A stretch of DNA of 64,000 nt from Bettongia penicillata ogilbyi (GCA_023548195.1 JAJHZJ010000575.1:1553454-1617453); one strand, 5' to 3'; counted from the first letter of the stretch, positions 46,401 to 56,450 are shown. Numbers and translations are program-made. The notes: generated by a model not told the origin, from the sequence alone.

Positions 46401-46980
46401 GACTCAAATGTATAACCATACAAGTCATTCCCCAATTGATAAATGGTCAAAGGATATGAACAGGCAATTTGCAGGGCAAGAAATTAGATGTGTATAATCA
46501 TATGAAAAGGTACTCTAAATTGCTACTGATTAGAGAGATGCAAATCAAAACAACTCTGAGGTACCACATCACACCTATAAGATTGGCAAATATGACAGAA
46601 CAAGAAAATGATAAATGCTGGAGAGGATGTGGGAGAGTTGGAACACTAATTCATTCTTGGTGGAGCTGTGAGCTCATCCAATCATTCTGGAGAACGGTTT
46701 GGAACTATGCCCAAAGGGCTACAAAATGTGCATACCCTTTGACCCAGTAATATCGCTACTAGGACTGTATCCCCAAGAGATCATAAAAATGGGAAAGGGT
46801 CCCACATGTACAAAAATATTTATAGCAGCACTCTTTGTGGTTGCCAAGAACTGTAAATCAAGGGGATACCCATCAATTGGGGAATGGCTGAATAAATTAT
46901 GGTTTATGAATGTAATGGAGTACTATTGTGCCATAAGAAATGATGAACAAGAAGACTTCAGGGAGGCCTGGAAGGATTAG
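43497..46980 (+). pseudogene. L1 ORF2 part 2: endonuclease end, reverse transcriptase, C-terminal zinc knuckle
   Basis: The rest of ORF2p, broken into successive frames. The endonuclease ends with NMYAPSG, ILVGDLNLP (catalytic Asp/Asn) and FFSDHNAIK (catalytic His). A linker rich in Lys/Glu follows. The reverse transcriptase occupies about 44,545-45,750: [55 protein letters not shown] and the catalytic FADD at 45,328-45,339. A thumb-like part and the Cys-rich C-terminus follow, with C-x3-C-x7-H-x4-C (CWRGCGRVGTLIHSWWSC) at about 46,617-46,670, ending EDFREAWKD-stop at 46,980. In-frame stops and frameshifts occur near 43,733, 44,020, 44,408, 44,540, 44,880 and 45,985, among others. Inactive, but its domains are easy to recognise. 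Confidence 0.93.
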
Positions 46981-47439
46981 ATGATCTGAGGCTGAGCTAA
47001 AGGAGCAGAACCAGGAGAACTTTGTGCCCAGCAACAACCACAGTGTGCGAGAATTTTTTCTGGTAGACTTGGAACTTCGTAATAATGCAAGAACTTACTA
47101 AAAAAAAAATCCCAATGGTGGTATTCTAAGGCAAAATATCTTCCACAATCAGAGAAAGAAATATGGAAGTCATTCGCAGAATGTAGCAGATCATGCTTGT
47201 ATGTGTGTGGGTTTTAGTGTATCATGTTTTGATTTGTTATATGATTTCTTCCATTTATTTTAGTTCGACCACATGTCTATTGTGAAAATGTACTCAATAG
47301 GAAAGTATATGTAGAACCTATACAGAATTGTATGCTGTGGTGGGGAGGGAGGGGGGTAGTGGGGAAAAGGTGGGGGGGATAAAATCTTAATTTTTAAGGA
47401 AGTGATTGTAGAACACTAAAAAAAAATTATAAAAAAAAT
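46981..47439 (+). other. L1 3' UTR with G-rich tract and A-rich tail
   Basis: Contains the L1 3' UTR text 'ggagcagaaccaggagaact', a G-rich tract at 47,341-47,380 able to form a G-quadruplex on paper, and A-runs near 47,419-47,439 that end at the right target-site duplication. Confidence 0.8.
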
Positions 47440-47454
47440 AAGAGAGGGCTCTCA
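47440..47454. repeat. Target-site duplication, right copy (full-length L1)
   Basis: Partner of 37,504-37,518 with 14 of 15 bases identical. Confidence 0.7.
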
Positions 47455-48384
47455 TAAGAGGAATTCCAACAACGTGAGCAGTATTAGGAGCACCCAGACG
47501 GCTTCTGTGGCTGCATCTCCAGGGGTGATCAAATCTCAGGCTGTGTCTATAGCTAATCCATAATGAGAAGCAGCTTCATCTAATGCAAAAGAAAACAAAA
47601 AATTGGGATGGGAGGGAGGAGAGAATGGTCTGACAAAGAATCTAGTAATGGGAAGAAATGGGGCATTCTGGTCCCTGCCCTCCCAGGAGCTGGAGAGGAA
47701 TATTAATTCCAGAAAAGTGGTCATTTCACTTGGCAGCACTAGGTAGCAGAGATGGGCATAGAAGACCAAGTGGAAGACAGATGGTGGTCACCACAGGAAG
47801 GACATACATTCCCTAGGCATCAGCATCCTGGGACAAAACCCCACTTGCCCTTCTGAGAGTTATGGTTCTCTGGTCTATGATATTAAGAGAAAAAGAGCAA
47901 AGTATCCTTAGATTTTATACAAGTCAGATTTAAGGGGAGGAAGGAAGAAAGAATATGCGATCTATATTTAACAATTTTGAATTATTTAATACACTGATTA
48001 AATAAAATAATTTAGTCTACTCATTGCCACGGATAAATTCAAGACATTATTAAGGTAATAATATCATGGATTTTCTGTATTACTTGGATATTATTTGTGG
48101 ATATGTATAAGCACAGTTGATTTATTTTAAGTCCTTTACCTTTAGCTTATTTCTAAGATGCTTAAAATTGAAGACATTTCTCCTAAGTAACACTGGAAAA
48201 AAATATCACCTTTGACCATAGTGCCTCCAAGGTACAGACAACTGAGATAATTTCCCATCCCTATACTTTTAGACTCACTGTAGGCTGTGGGTGGAGACTC
48301 ATGGAGACAGTGGACAAGAGGTAAGGACATGCCTCAACCAACTGATGTTGAAATAGACTTGAGGCTTCCATGTAGGCAGTAAGC
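47455..48384. other. No supported feature
   Basis: Unassigned sequence downstream of the L1. Short frames on the minus strand (47,536-47,769; 48,142-48,330) lack domain signals. Confidence 0.4.
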
Positions 48385-49115
48385 CTCTAAATCCTACCCC
48401 TATTCCTGAGACATAGCACTTTTCATATCACCTCTCATGTATTCCTCCTTCTCCATGCTGGTACCTGCCCTCATCTTCTTATACCTGGACAATTTCAATA
48501 GCCTGATGGTAGGGTTCCCTCTTCAAGTCTCTCCCTACTCTGGTCCATCTTCCACTTAGCTGTCAAAGTGATATTCCTAAAGTTCAGGTCTGATTATGTC
48601 ACATCCTCACTCAGTAAGCTTCTGTGGTTTCCCATCCTGTCCACTGTTCAATAGAAAATCATCTCTGACATTTGAAGCCCTTCAGAATCTGGCACTCTCA
48701 TACCTTTCCAGTCTTTGAACGTATCGCTCAATTCCATTGACTTTGCCATCCAATGACATTGGCTTCCTGGCTGTTTTGTTCCTTCTCCTGACTAGGAATT
48801 TTCTCTGACTCTTTCCTAGTCTTGGATTTCTCTTGATCCTCATCTCTGCCTCTTAGCTCCCTTGAGATCCCTGCTAAAGTCCTACCTTTTTCAAGAAGCT
48901 TTTTCCAGTCTTCCTGCATCTTTGTGCTTCCCTATAAGATAGCTTTCCCTATGAGATATCCTAGACAAGGCTTCTTTCTATAGAGTTAATTGCATGCTCT
49001 TTCCTTTCCCCCAATCAATTATGAACTCCTTTAGAGTACCCCCTGCCTTTTGCTTTTCTTGTCACTCTGACTGGCATGCAGAAAGCACTTGGTAAATTCT
49101 AGCTGACTGACTCTC
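48385..49115 (+). repeat. L2 LINE 3' region
   Basis: Well-ordered L2 3' UTR: 'gtcacatcctcactcagtaa', 'acatttgaagcccttcagaa', 'aagtcctacctttttcaaga', 'atgaactcctttagagtacc', ending 'gaaagcacttggtaaattct'. The last coding part of L2 is not readable. Confidence 0.82.
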
Positions 49116-49599
49116 CTCCTCTGGTCCTCAAAGATTCATGTTCTCCCTCAAGGTTTTCTTCTTTTTGTTCATTATAACAGATTACATCTCTATAAACATT
49201 TTATCTTGGAGGGAGGCAGGTGATATTGAGGGGATAAAACATGACTTTGCCAGAGCTCCTACTTCTTTTTCCTCTAGCATGGCTATGGTCTGAACTTTTA
49301 TTTTAAAATTAATCTTTAAAATTCTTTCTGTTTTCTATTTTAATTCAAATTTGGTCCATTTCTACATGCTGAGAGCAAGAAGGACAGTACTTCAAAGTAG
49401 AGAAAAAGAACAAGTATGTTGAAATGTAAATTAGAGGCTACATTACAGACCCCTGCAATTTTCTTTTCCCAATCATTCGTCTCCTGCACATGCTTGTGGA
49501 GCAATAGCTATAGACTTTATTCCTTAAAGAATTTAAAATGCCTGGGATTTTCAAGGGTCCCATATACCGCAGGAATCTTGAACTCCTTCCATTTGTCCT
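49116..49599. other. No supported feature
   Basis: Unassigned AT-rich sequence. Confidence 0.4.
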
Positions 49600-49760
49600 T
49601 TAATGTATAATGGAAAGAGCATTGCCTTTGGAGTCAAAAGACTGGGGTTTCATTTCGGAGTCTCCTATTTACTACTCTGGGCAAGTCACTTAACCTGTTG
49701 GGTCCTGTTTCCTCACTTGTTAAATGAGGGGTTTGGACTTAATACTGTAGGGGGTTTTGT
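49600..49760 (+). repeat. tRNA-derived SINE
   Basis: 'aatggaaagagcattgcctt', 'ctgggcaagtcacttaacct' and 'tcctcacttgttaaatgagg', a CORE-SINE body without the BovB-like tail. Confidence 0.72.
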
Positions 49761-49983
49761 CAAAAACCTAGATCATGGTGAATACTTTTATTTTTGATGG
49801 AAAAGATGGTGACTATCAATTTAGGAAAATCTACTGTATGGATATTCCATTCACTAATGTGGATTATCAAAACTTCTGTCATTTATACCTTTAGATATTT
49901 ACCTAGGGGTTAAGCAACGTGTCCATAACCTTACAGCTTGAATGACTCAGAGGAAAGATTTAAAGGTAGATATCTACTCTACT

Positions 49984-50520
49984 GTTGGTCATCCTTTGTT
50001 TTCAAAGAGGACCAAGGACATCATGGGGTGATGTCTCCACTTGCATTTGAATTGAATTTAAGACAGAGTTACACAAAGTCATCAGCCTCACTTTCTTTTC
50101 CCTAATCATCAAAGTCCAGTGGGAAGACTAAAGTGAAATTGACTGGTGATGACTGGATGATCTTGGTGTCAATGGTGTCAGACCACATTCTAAGTGCTCC
50201 ACAGCACCTGCTTCAGTCACCTTTATATTGGTTGGAACAAATTGTTCTCAGCCACCCATTCCAACAAGGAAAAATCTACACATGCTTGGGGCAGACATTT
50301 CTCTAACTCACCAATAGGTCTAGGGTCCCTTGGTTACCTTCAAGCTGATTTATCCCATCTGCTAAGCTATTTTACCAGGGTGTGGCAACTGCACACACTA
50401 TAGCTTCTTAGAGGCACAGATGAGAATTAGGTGAAGGGGGACCCCAATGGTGAATGAGCAACCCTGAAAAAGGCTGGGCAACTCTCACGCCAGAAGTGCT
50501 TGTCCTCCCCATACACCCCA
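49984..50520 (-). repeat. RTE-type LINE 3' end or RTE-tailed repeat
   Basis: The plus strand begins 'gttggtcatcctttgttttc' and 'gaggaccaaggacatcatgg', then runs through 'ggtctagggtcccttggtta' to 'gcaactctcacgccagaagt'. I recognise this as a recurrent marsupial repeat whose end resembles the RTE-type tail also seen at 57,590-57,925. The family name is uncertain. Confidence 0.55.
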
Positions 50521-50707
50521 CCACCCCTCTTGACTACTAGGCAGACCCCCAATCTACTGTGCACCACTGACTCTCAAAGTAACAAAAATAGACATGTCAT
50601 TCAAATTTTTAACACTCAAAACAATATCTTTCCCCTATTTAACCCAATAATTTCTATTTGACATCAAAGCTTTTCTTAAAAATGAAGACTCACTTGACTA
50701 ATATGAA

Positions 50708-50752
50708 TTTAAGGGATAGTCATTTAAGGGATAGTCATTTAAGGGATAGTCC
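50708..50752 (+). repeat. 17-bp tandem repeat, about 2.6 copies
   Basis: Unit 'tttaagggatagtcatt' repeated with no change, the last copy truncated at 'gggatagtcc'. Confidence 0.9.
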
Positions 50753-50829
50753 CTTCTAACTGACAAATGAAAAAGAAAGTGAAACTAGGGGACCTGCAAA
50801 GGGGGCCCCAGTTACTCATTTTCTGTTAT

Positions 50830-50960
50830 CCTGGGGCAGTGACTTAATGGATCAAGATCTGATCAAGGAGGCTGGAAGAACTGAACTCAAATGCTGTCCC
50901 TGACACATGCTATTGTCTGTGCGATAACTCCCCCAACTTCTCAGTGTCACATGAATGACT
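50830..50960 (+). repeat. Diverged tRNA-derived SINE
   Basis: 'gcagtgacttaatggatcaa', 'gaactgaactcaaatgctgt' and 'gataactcccccaacttctc' follow the head-to-CORE order. Confidence 0.5.
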
Positions 50961-51177
50961 ACCACAAAGGAGATCTCCCCCACCCCAGCCTGGCAATGAG
51001 AACAGAGCAGCAGACCTGCCTCTGGTCCAGCCCTCATTCAGCAGCTGCACATGTTGGGAGAGCTCTTTGGAGCCCCTGTCTCCTCCTCCCCCAGTCTGGC
51101 CCCGGACCTGCTTCAGAGGGAACACTTCCGATATGTTCTCCCCTGGGGGCCTGAGAGCATACATTCCTCTAACAGGT

Positions 51178-51375
51178 GAAGGGTTTTACAATGCTTTTCT
51201 CACAACAGTGTAACATTGGAAGTACATGTGTTCTTGGCCCTCCCCAAAACTTTGCTGAGGGGAATATTTAGGCTGAGAGTGCTAAAACGACTTGCTCAAG
51301 GTCACAAAATCAGGAAGCGCTGGGGTTCAAGTTGAGATCTCCTGATTGTTCAATTGAAAGAACTTTCTCCTCTAA
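51178..51375 (-). repeat. MIR-type SINE
   Basis: 'ttttacaatgcttttctcac', 'aaacgacttgctcaaggtca' and 'ggttcaagttgagatctcct', reversed MIR order. Confidence 0.65.
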
Positions 51376-51379
51376 CCAT

Positions 51380-51837
51380 ACAAATAATCTGCATCTAGGG
51401 ACAATGGAATGGAGGTGTCATTGGTTATATGTAGGAGGTATATTTTATATATAGATATATATGTACATATATATACACAGACACACACATATATATATAA
51501 ACAATGACACTTCCACTCCATCATCATCAGAGGCAAATTATCTGTATATGTATATACGCATGTATACACACATGTATACAATACATATATGTGAGTATAT
51601 ATGTATATGCATATGTGTATATAACTTTGTAGCCATTTACACCCACTTTTCTGCATCTTATGGAATGAACCATTTAGGACACACATGTGCGTAGACACAC
51701 ATATATACACATACACACACATGCAATTCACATATACATATATACATATATGTGTATATATACATATATACACATGACTTTGTAACAGTTCACACCCACT
51801 TTCCTGCATCTTATGGAATGAAGCAGTTAGGACATGA
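51380..51837. repeat. AT/CA-rich compound repeat with inverted and direct duplications
   Basis: A 44-base arm at 51,380-51,423 is an inverted copy of 51,502-51,545 (about 34 of 44 positions). A ~62-base block at 51,622-51,683 is directly repeated at 51,776-51,837. The intervening DNA is alternating TA/CA. Long Tyr/Ile/Cys frames on the minus strand come from these repeats and are not genes. Confidence 0.8.
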
Positions 51838-52114
51838 CGCCCTTCATGACTATGCCCAGTCCAAAAAGATTCTCAACATTTCTCTTACTTAAATCTTAAC
51901 TATTCTCTACTGGTATTACATCATAAATCTGAATCAAAGTGAACATAAAAACATTCAGAAATGGATCTAGAAAGAAAAGAAAAACCCTTAGGAAGTAAAA
52001 CCACGATGCCCTTCTAAATACCTTCTGTCTGAATATTTACAAGAATGCAAATTGATGTGTCTCCATTCAAGTATCTTGAGTTCTTGAAGTTTTCAAAGTA
52101 TTCATTAAAGATCA
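51838..52114. other. No supported feature
   Basis: Unassigned sequence. Confidence 0.4.
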
Positions 52115-52310
52115 GGGAAGTATGGCAGAATAGAAAAAGCATTGGACTGAGAGTCAGGAATCCTGGTGTCTAGTTTCAAGTCTTATTAGCAGCTATGGGA
52201 GACATTTTGTTCCTCTAAGCTCCGGCATCCTCCTTTGTCAATTTGAACAATTTTCAAGTTGTCTTCCACTTCTCAGATTCTAATTGAAAGTTCCCTTTCA
52301 TTATGTAAGA
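52115..52310 (+). repeat. tRNA-derived SINE
   Basis: 'aatagaaaaagcattggact', 'gagagtcaggaatcctggtg' and later 'tgtcttccacttctcagatt', a SINE body, diverged in the CORE. Confidence 0.62.
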
Positions 52311-52559
52311 CTACCCATGGCTTCTAAAGGTTTAGGTTTGTTTTATTGAGCTCTCTTCCCCCACCCCTGCCCTGGCCCTACTCTTGACATGCAATGCCTC
52401 ATGGTGCCTCTTACTTCAAAGAGATAACTGCACTGGCTGCAAACTTCCCTCCTTCAAATCCCTCAGCTGAAGTATTTATTGTGTACACACTTCACTTGGT
52501 ACTAGGGAATCAGTGACTGTCAAGTGACAAAGGAGAACTTTGTCCAGATCTAAGGAGGT

Positions 52560-53062
52560 TACAGCGCTCTGCACTTGATCTTGGTCTGTTCTGGACACCA
52601 TGATTAAGGACAAACTCTTAGATGATGGAGAACCTCTAGAAGACGACAATCAGACTGGTGAAGGCCCTTAAGTTCACATCCTCTGAGCACTGGTTGAAGG
52701 AAGTGGAGTTGTTTAGCCTAGGTGAAAGGGGGTTGAGGAGTGACATGTCACAGTCATCTTTGAGTATTTTATGGATTGTTGTGGATTAATATTTAACCTT
52801 GTTCAACATAGCCCCAGTGGGTACAACTGAGAGCCATGTGAACCGTTGCAATGAGGTAGATTTAAGGATGATGTAAGGGAGAAACTGTCTAACAATCAGC
52901 AGTCTTGTGAATAGGACTGGGCTGATTAAAGAAAGAGAAGACGCAGAGATCTTGGTATAAAAGGTGGGTGTCAAGAGCACTGGCAAAAGGATACTTTTTT
53001 AAAATGTCCAAGGTAGACCAGATGGTTACTTCTGACTCAGAAATTCTGTGATTCTGTGACCT
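52560..53062 (+). repeat. L3/CR1 LINE 3' end
   Basis: The CR1 order is clear: 'ggagttgtttagcctaggtg', 'ttgaggagtgacatgtcaca', 'gtagatttaaggatgatgta', 'tagaccagatggttacttct', ending in the CR1-type repeat 'attctgtgattctgtga'. Confidence 0.85.
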
Positions 53063-53129
53063 CTCTTGTTTGTGAATATTGTTAATCTCTGTGTTTATAT
53101 AATGCTATAACTGCAGTGATTAAATCATC

Positions 53130-53278
53130 CAGACTCTTTAACCCTTTATGTGTGTATGTCTTGTCTCACCAACTACACTGTTTCCTAAAGGCAGGGACCA
53201 AATCCTGAGCTTCTTTCATTTCTCACAGTTACTGGTATATTGAAAGAGAGATGAATATTTGGTGAATAAATGAAATGG
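53130..53278 (+). repeat. L2 LINE 3' end
   Basis: 'cctaaaggcagggaccaaat', 'ctcacagttactggtatatt' and 'tgaatatttggtgaataaat' in L2 terminal order. Confidence 0.68.
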
Positions 53279-53454
53279 CCCCACATATCTTAGGTTTTCT
53301 GTTTTGTTTTTTAACACTAAAAGATTGATGCATTGGGAATTTTCAGAGAAGAGAGCAATATACTTCTAAGGTCATTACTCTTTTTTTTCCCTTTCATCCC
53401 AACTGGTGACAGTCAGGAGGAAAGAGATTTTTACTGGCTTTGTGTACCACAACT

Positions 53455-53557
53455 TTAAGAAAATACCAACTTATTTTACTAATATCTTCTTGTTTTTACA
53501 TCATCAGCATTTCCAAATATATCTTTCCTTTACCCACTCCCCAAGAGGTCATTCCTG
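53455..53557 (-). mobile_element. L1 3' UTR fragment, left half (split by HAL1)
   Basis: 'catttccaaatatatctttc' and 'cccactccccaagaggtcat' match a marsupial L1 3' UTR in reverse. The match continues at 56,294 on the other side of the HAL1 element. Confidence 0.5.
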
Positions 53558-53571
53558 ACAACAAGCTTTTT
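53558..53571. repeat. Target-site duplication, left copy (minus-strand HAL1)
   Basis: acaacaagcttttt is repeated exactly at 56,280-56,293. Confidence 0.85.
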
Positions 53572-56279
53572 TTTCAAAGAAGGCTTTCAATTTTTTACTT
53601 TTATATTTAAAAAAATAATTAATTTTTAGTTTTTGATATTCACTTCCATAAAATTTTGAGTTCCAATTTTTCTCCCCATCCCATCTCTCCCCTCCACCCA
53701 CCCCAAGAAATCATGCATTTCAATTATTCTTTCCTTCAATTTAACCCTCCCTTCTATCACACCTCTCCCTTTTCTCATCCCCTTCCCCTCTATTTTCTTG
53801 TAAGGCAACATAGATTTCTATATCCCATTGCTGGTATGTCATTTCTCAGTTGAATGTAAAAACACTTTTTAACATTCATTTTTGAGTTCCAACTTCTTTC
53901 CCTTCCTTCCTCCCCACACATCTCCACTGACAAGGCAAGAAATTCAATATAGGTTATATATCCATAGTCATGCAAAACACTTCCATAACAGTCAGGATGT
54001 GAAAGACTAATGATATTTCCCTCCATCCTATACTGCCTCCCATTCATTCGATTCTATTTTTTGACCCTGTCCCTCCTCAAAAGTGCTTGCTTCTGATTAC
54101 CCTCTCCTCCCATTTGTCCTCCCTTCTATTATCCCTCCACCCCTAATCATCCCCTTCCTGCCTATCTTCCTGTACTGTAAGATAAATTTTTTCATACCAA
54201 ATTGAGTGTACATGTTATTCCATCCTTAAGCTAAACCTGATGAGAGTAAGGTTCACTCTTTCCCTCTCACCTCCTCCTCCTTTGCCTCCATTGAAAAAGT
54301 TTTTTCTTTCCTCTTTTATGTGAGAAATTATTTACCCTATTCCATTTATCCCTTTCTCTTTCTCCCAATATATTCCTCTCTCACCCCTTAATTTTATTTT
54401 TTTTTATCTTTCATCCCTTCATATTCAACTCACCCTGTGCCCTCTGCCTCTATGTATATAAAACCCTCCAACTACTCTAATACTAAGAAAAGTCTCAAGA
54501 GTTACAAATATGATCTTTCTATGTAGGAATGTAAACAGTTCAACTTTACTAAATTTCTTATGATTTCTCTTTCCTGATTACCTTTTCATGTTTCTCTTGA
54601 TTCTTGCGTTTCAAAGTCATATTTTCTATTCAGTTATGGTATTTTCATCAAGGATGATTGAAAGTCCTCTATTTCATTTAATGACTATTTTTCCCCTGAA
54701 GTATTATACTCAGTTTTGCTGGGTAGGTGATTCTTGGCTTTAATCCTAGCTCCTTCGACCTATCATATGATATCATATTCCTAGCCCTGTGATCCCTTAA
54801 TGTAGCAGCTGCTAGATCTTATGTTATCCTGATTGTCTTTCCACAGTACTCAAATTGTTTCTTTCTGGCTGCTTACAATATTTTCTCTTTGACCTAAGAG
54901 CTCTGGAATTTGACTACAATTTTCCTTGAAGTTTTCCTTTTGGGATCTCTTTCAGGAGGTGAACAGTGGAATCTTTCCATTTCTATTTAACCCTCTTGTT
55001 CTAGAATATCAGGGCAAAGTGGTTTTTTGTTTGTTTGTTTTTGATAATTTCTTGAAAGATGATATCTAGGCTCTTTTTCAGGGCTTTCAGGTAGTCCAAT
55101 AATTTTTAAATTGTCTGTCCTGGATCTATTTTCAAGTCCATCATTTTTTCCAGTGAGATAGTTCACGTTGTCTGCTATTTTTTCATGCCTTTGGTTTTGT
55201 TTTCTAATTTCTTGATGTTTTGTAAAGTCATTAGCTTCCATTTACTCTATTCCAATTTTTATGAATTATTTTCTTCAGTGAGTTTTTGGACTTCCTTTTC
55301 CATCTGGTCAGTTCTGCTTTTTAAGGCATTCTTCTCCTCATTGGCTTCTTGGATCTCTTTTGCCATTTAGGTTGATCTATTTTTAAGGTGCTATTTTCTT
55401 CAAGTTTTTTTTGGGGGGGCTCTTTAGCAATCTGTTGACTAGTTTTTCATGATTATATTGCACCACTTAATTTTTCTCCCCAATTTTTGCCCTACTTCTC
55501 TTATTTGAATTTCAAAGTCCTTTTTGAGCTCTTCTATGGCCTGAGACCAATTCATATTTTTCTTGGAGGTTTTGGATGTAGGAGCTTTGACTTTGTTGTT
55601 TTCTTCTATTTGTTTATTTTGACCTTCCTTGTGACTAAAATAACATTATATAGTCTGGTTCTTTTTATGGCTTTTGCTCATTTCCCCAGTCATTTACTTA
55701 ACTTTTGAGCTCTTTGTCAAGGTAGTTCTTTGCTTCCAGTGGGGGTGGGGGAGTGTACTATCAGAAGCTTGATCCCCCCACAGTCTGTGATTCTAGAGAT
55801 CCAGAAATAGCTGTTGCCTCTGACCCTGCTGCTGCTGTTGTTGATGCTGCTGCTGGGGCTACCATGGGCTCCTCTACCCCCTCTGCTATCCTAGGGGTAG
55901 GGCTCCACCTTTCTATATTCTCACACAGGTCCAGCAGGTTTTTTCCACAGACCTTCCAATTTGTCCTCAGAATTTTGTGGTTGTGAAGTCTGGAAACCCC
56001 CACAAGTACCCTAGATTCAGTTTCCCCAAGGCTTGCTCTGGTCCCTTCTGTGCCAGTGTGGCCCACTCTGCACTGTGCTCTACTCTGAGCATGGCAATAT
56101 AGATACTTCCTTGCGACCTTACAGACTGTCTTGGTTTGGAAATTTTTTTCACTCTGTCGTTCTGTGTGTCTGCAGCTCCAGAATTTGTTTAGAGTTATTT
56201 TTACAGGTATTTGGCTGGGTTTTGGGGAAAAGCTCTAGCAATTTTCTGCTTCTACTTTGCCATCTTGGCTCCAACCCCA
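53572..56279 (-). mobile_element. HAL1-type (ORF1-only) retrotransposon, decayed, minus strand
   Basis: Read from 56,279, it starts GGGGTTGGAGCCAAGATGGC. A ~600-base 5' UTR leads to a broken ORF1 (about 55,681-54,595), then the same purine-rich 3' region as the two plus-strand copies, with a G-rich tract at about 53,672-53,706 and an A-rich end. No ORF2 is present. Perfect 14-bp target-site duplications flank it. Beyond the usual element end there are about 40 extra bases before the last A-run, possibly read-through sequence. Confidence 0.85.
54595..55681 (-). pseudogene. HAL1-type ORF1 remnant
   Basis: ORF1p-family reading frame on the minus strand, starting at ATG 55,681 (MSKSHKKNQTI then stop within ~12 codons). 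Later blocks survive in other frames. 55,241-54,987 encodes the end of the coiled coil and the start of the RRM-like part (MEANDFTKHQEI, LENRSRTDNLKIIGLPES). The C-terminal-domain text can be followed in DNA to about 54,720 but is full of stops and frameshifts. The protein would have been an L1-type RNA chaperone. No functional product is expected. Confidence 0.82.
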
Positions 56280-56293
56280 ACAACAAGCTTTTT
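56280..56293. repeat. Target-site duplication, right copy (minus-strand HAL1)
   Basis: Exact partner of 53,558-53,571, immediately beyond the 5' end of the element. Confidence 0.85.
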
Positions 56294-56450
56294 GAAAGAA
56301 TTAGAACTGGGTCATGAGGAGGGAGGAAATGGAAAACCATTGAGCAAAAATTAATCAATGTATAAATTTCTTTTGACCATTTATGCAATATTCCATACCT
56401 ATAGCTTCCCAACTCTGCGAGAATACCATCATTGTAACTTCAGGAAACAT
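56294..56450 (-). mobile_element. L1 3' UTR fragment, right half (split by HAL1)
   Basis: 'atgcaatattccatacctat' and 'agcttcccaactctgcgaga' match the reversed L1 3' UTR block that also occurs in modified form near 26,990-27,060. Confidence 0.5.

Larger units (their letters stand above)
37519..47439 (+). mobile_element. Near full-length L1 retrotransposon, split by a nested HAL1 element
   Basis: Non-LTR retrotransposon with all L1 parts in order: 5' UTR (37,519-38,486), ORF1 (38,487-39,661), purine-rich spacer (to about 40,232), ORF2 in two pieces (40,233-40,503 and 43,497-46,980), and 3' UTR with a G-rich tract, ending in an A-rich tail at about 47,439. Without the 2,976-base insert and the extra target-site copy it is about 6.9 kb, normal for mammalian L1. 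It starts GAGGAGCCAAGATGG, like other mammalian L1s. Both ORFs carry stops and frameshifts, so it is inactive. The imperfect target-site duplication and the mutations show that it is older than the insert. Confidence 0.92.

Noticed and set aside
51372..51809. 145-codon Tyr/Ile/Cys-rich frame with an internal repeat
   Set aside because: Arises from the TA/CA-rich compound repeat. The internal peptide repeat reflects the DNA duplication, not a protein family.
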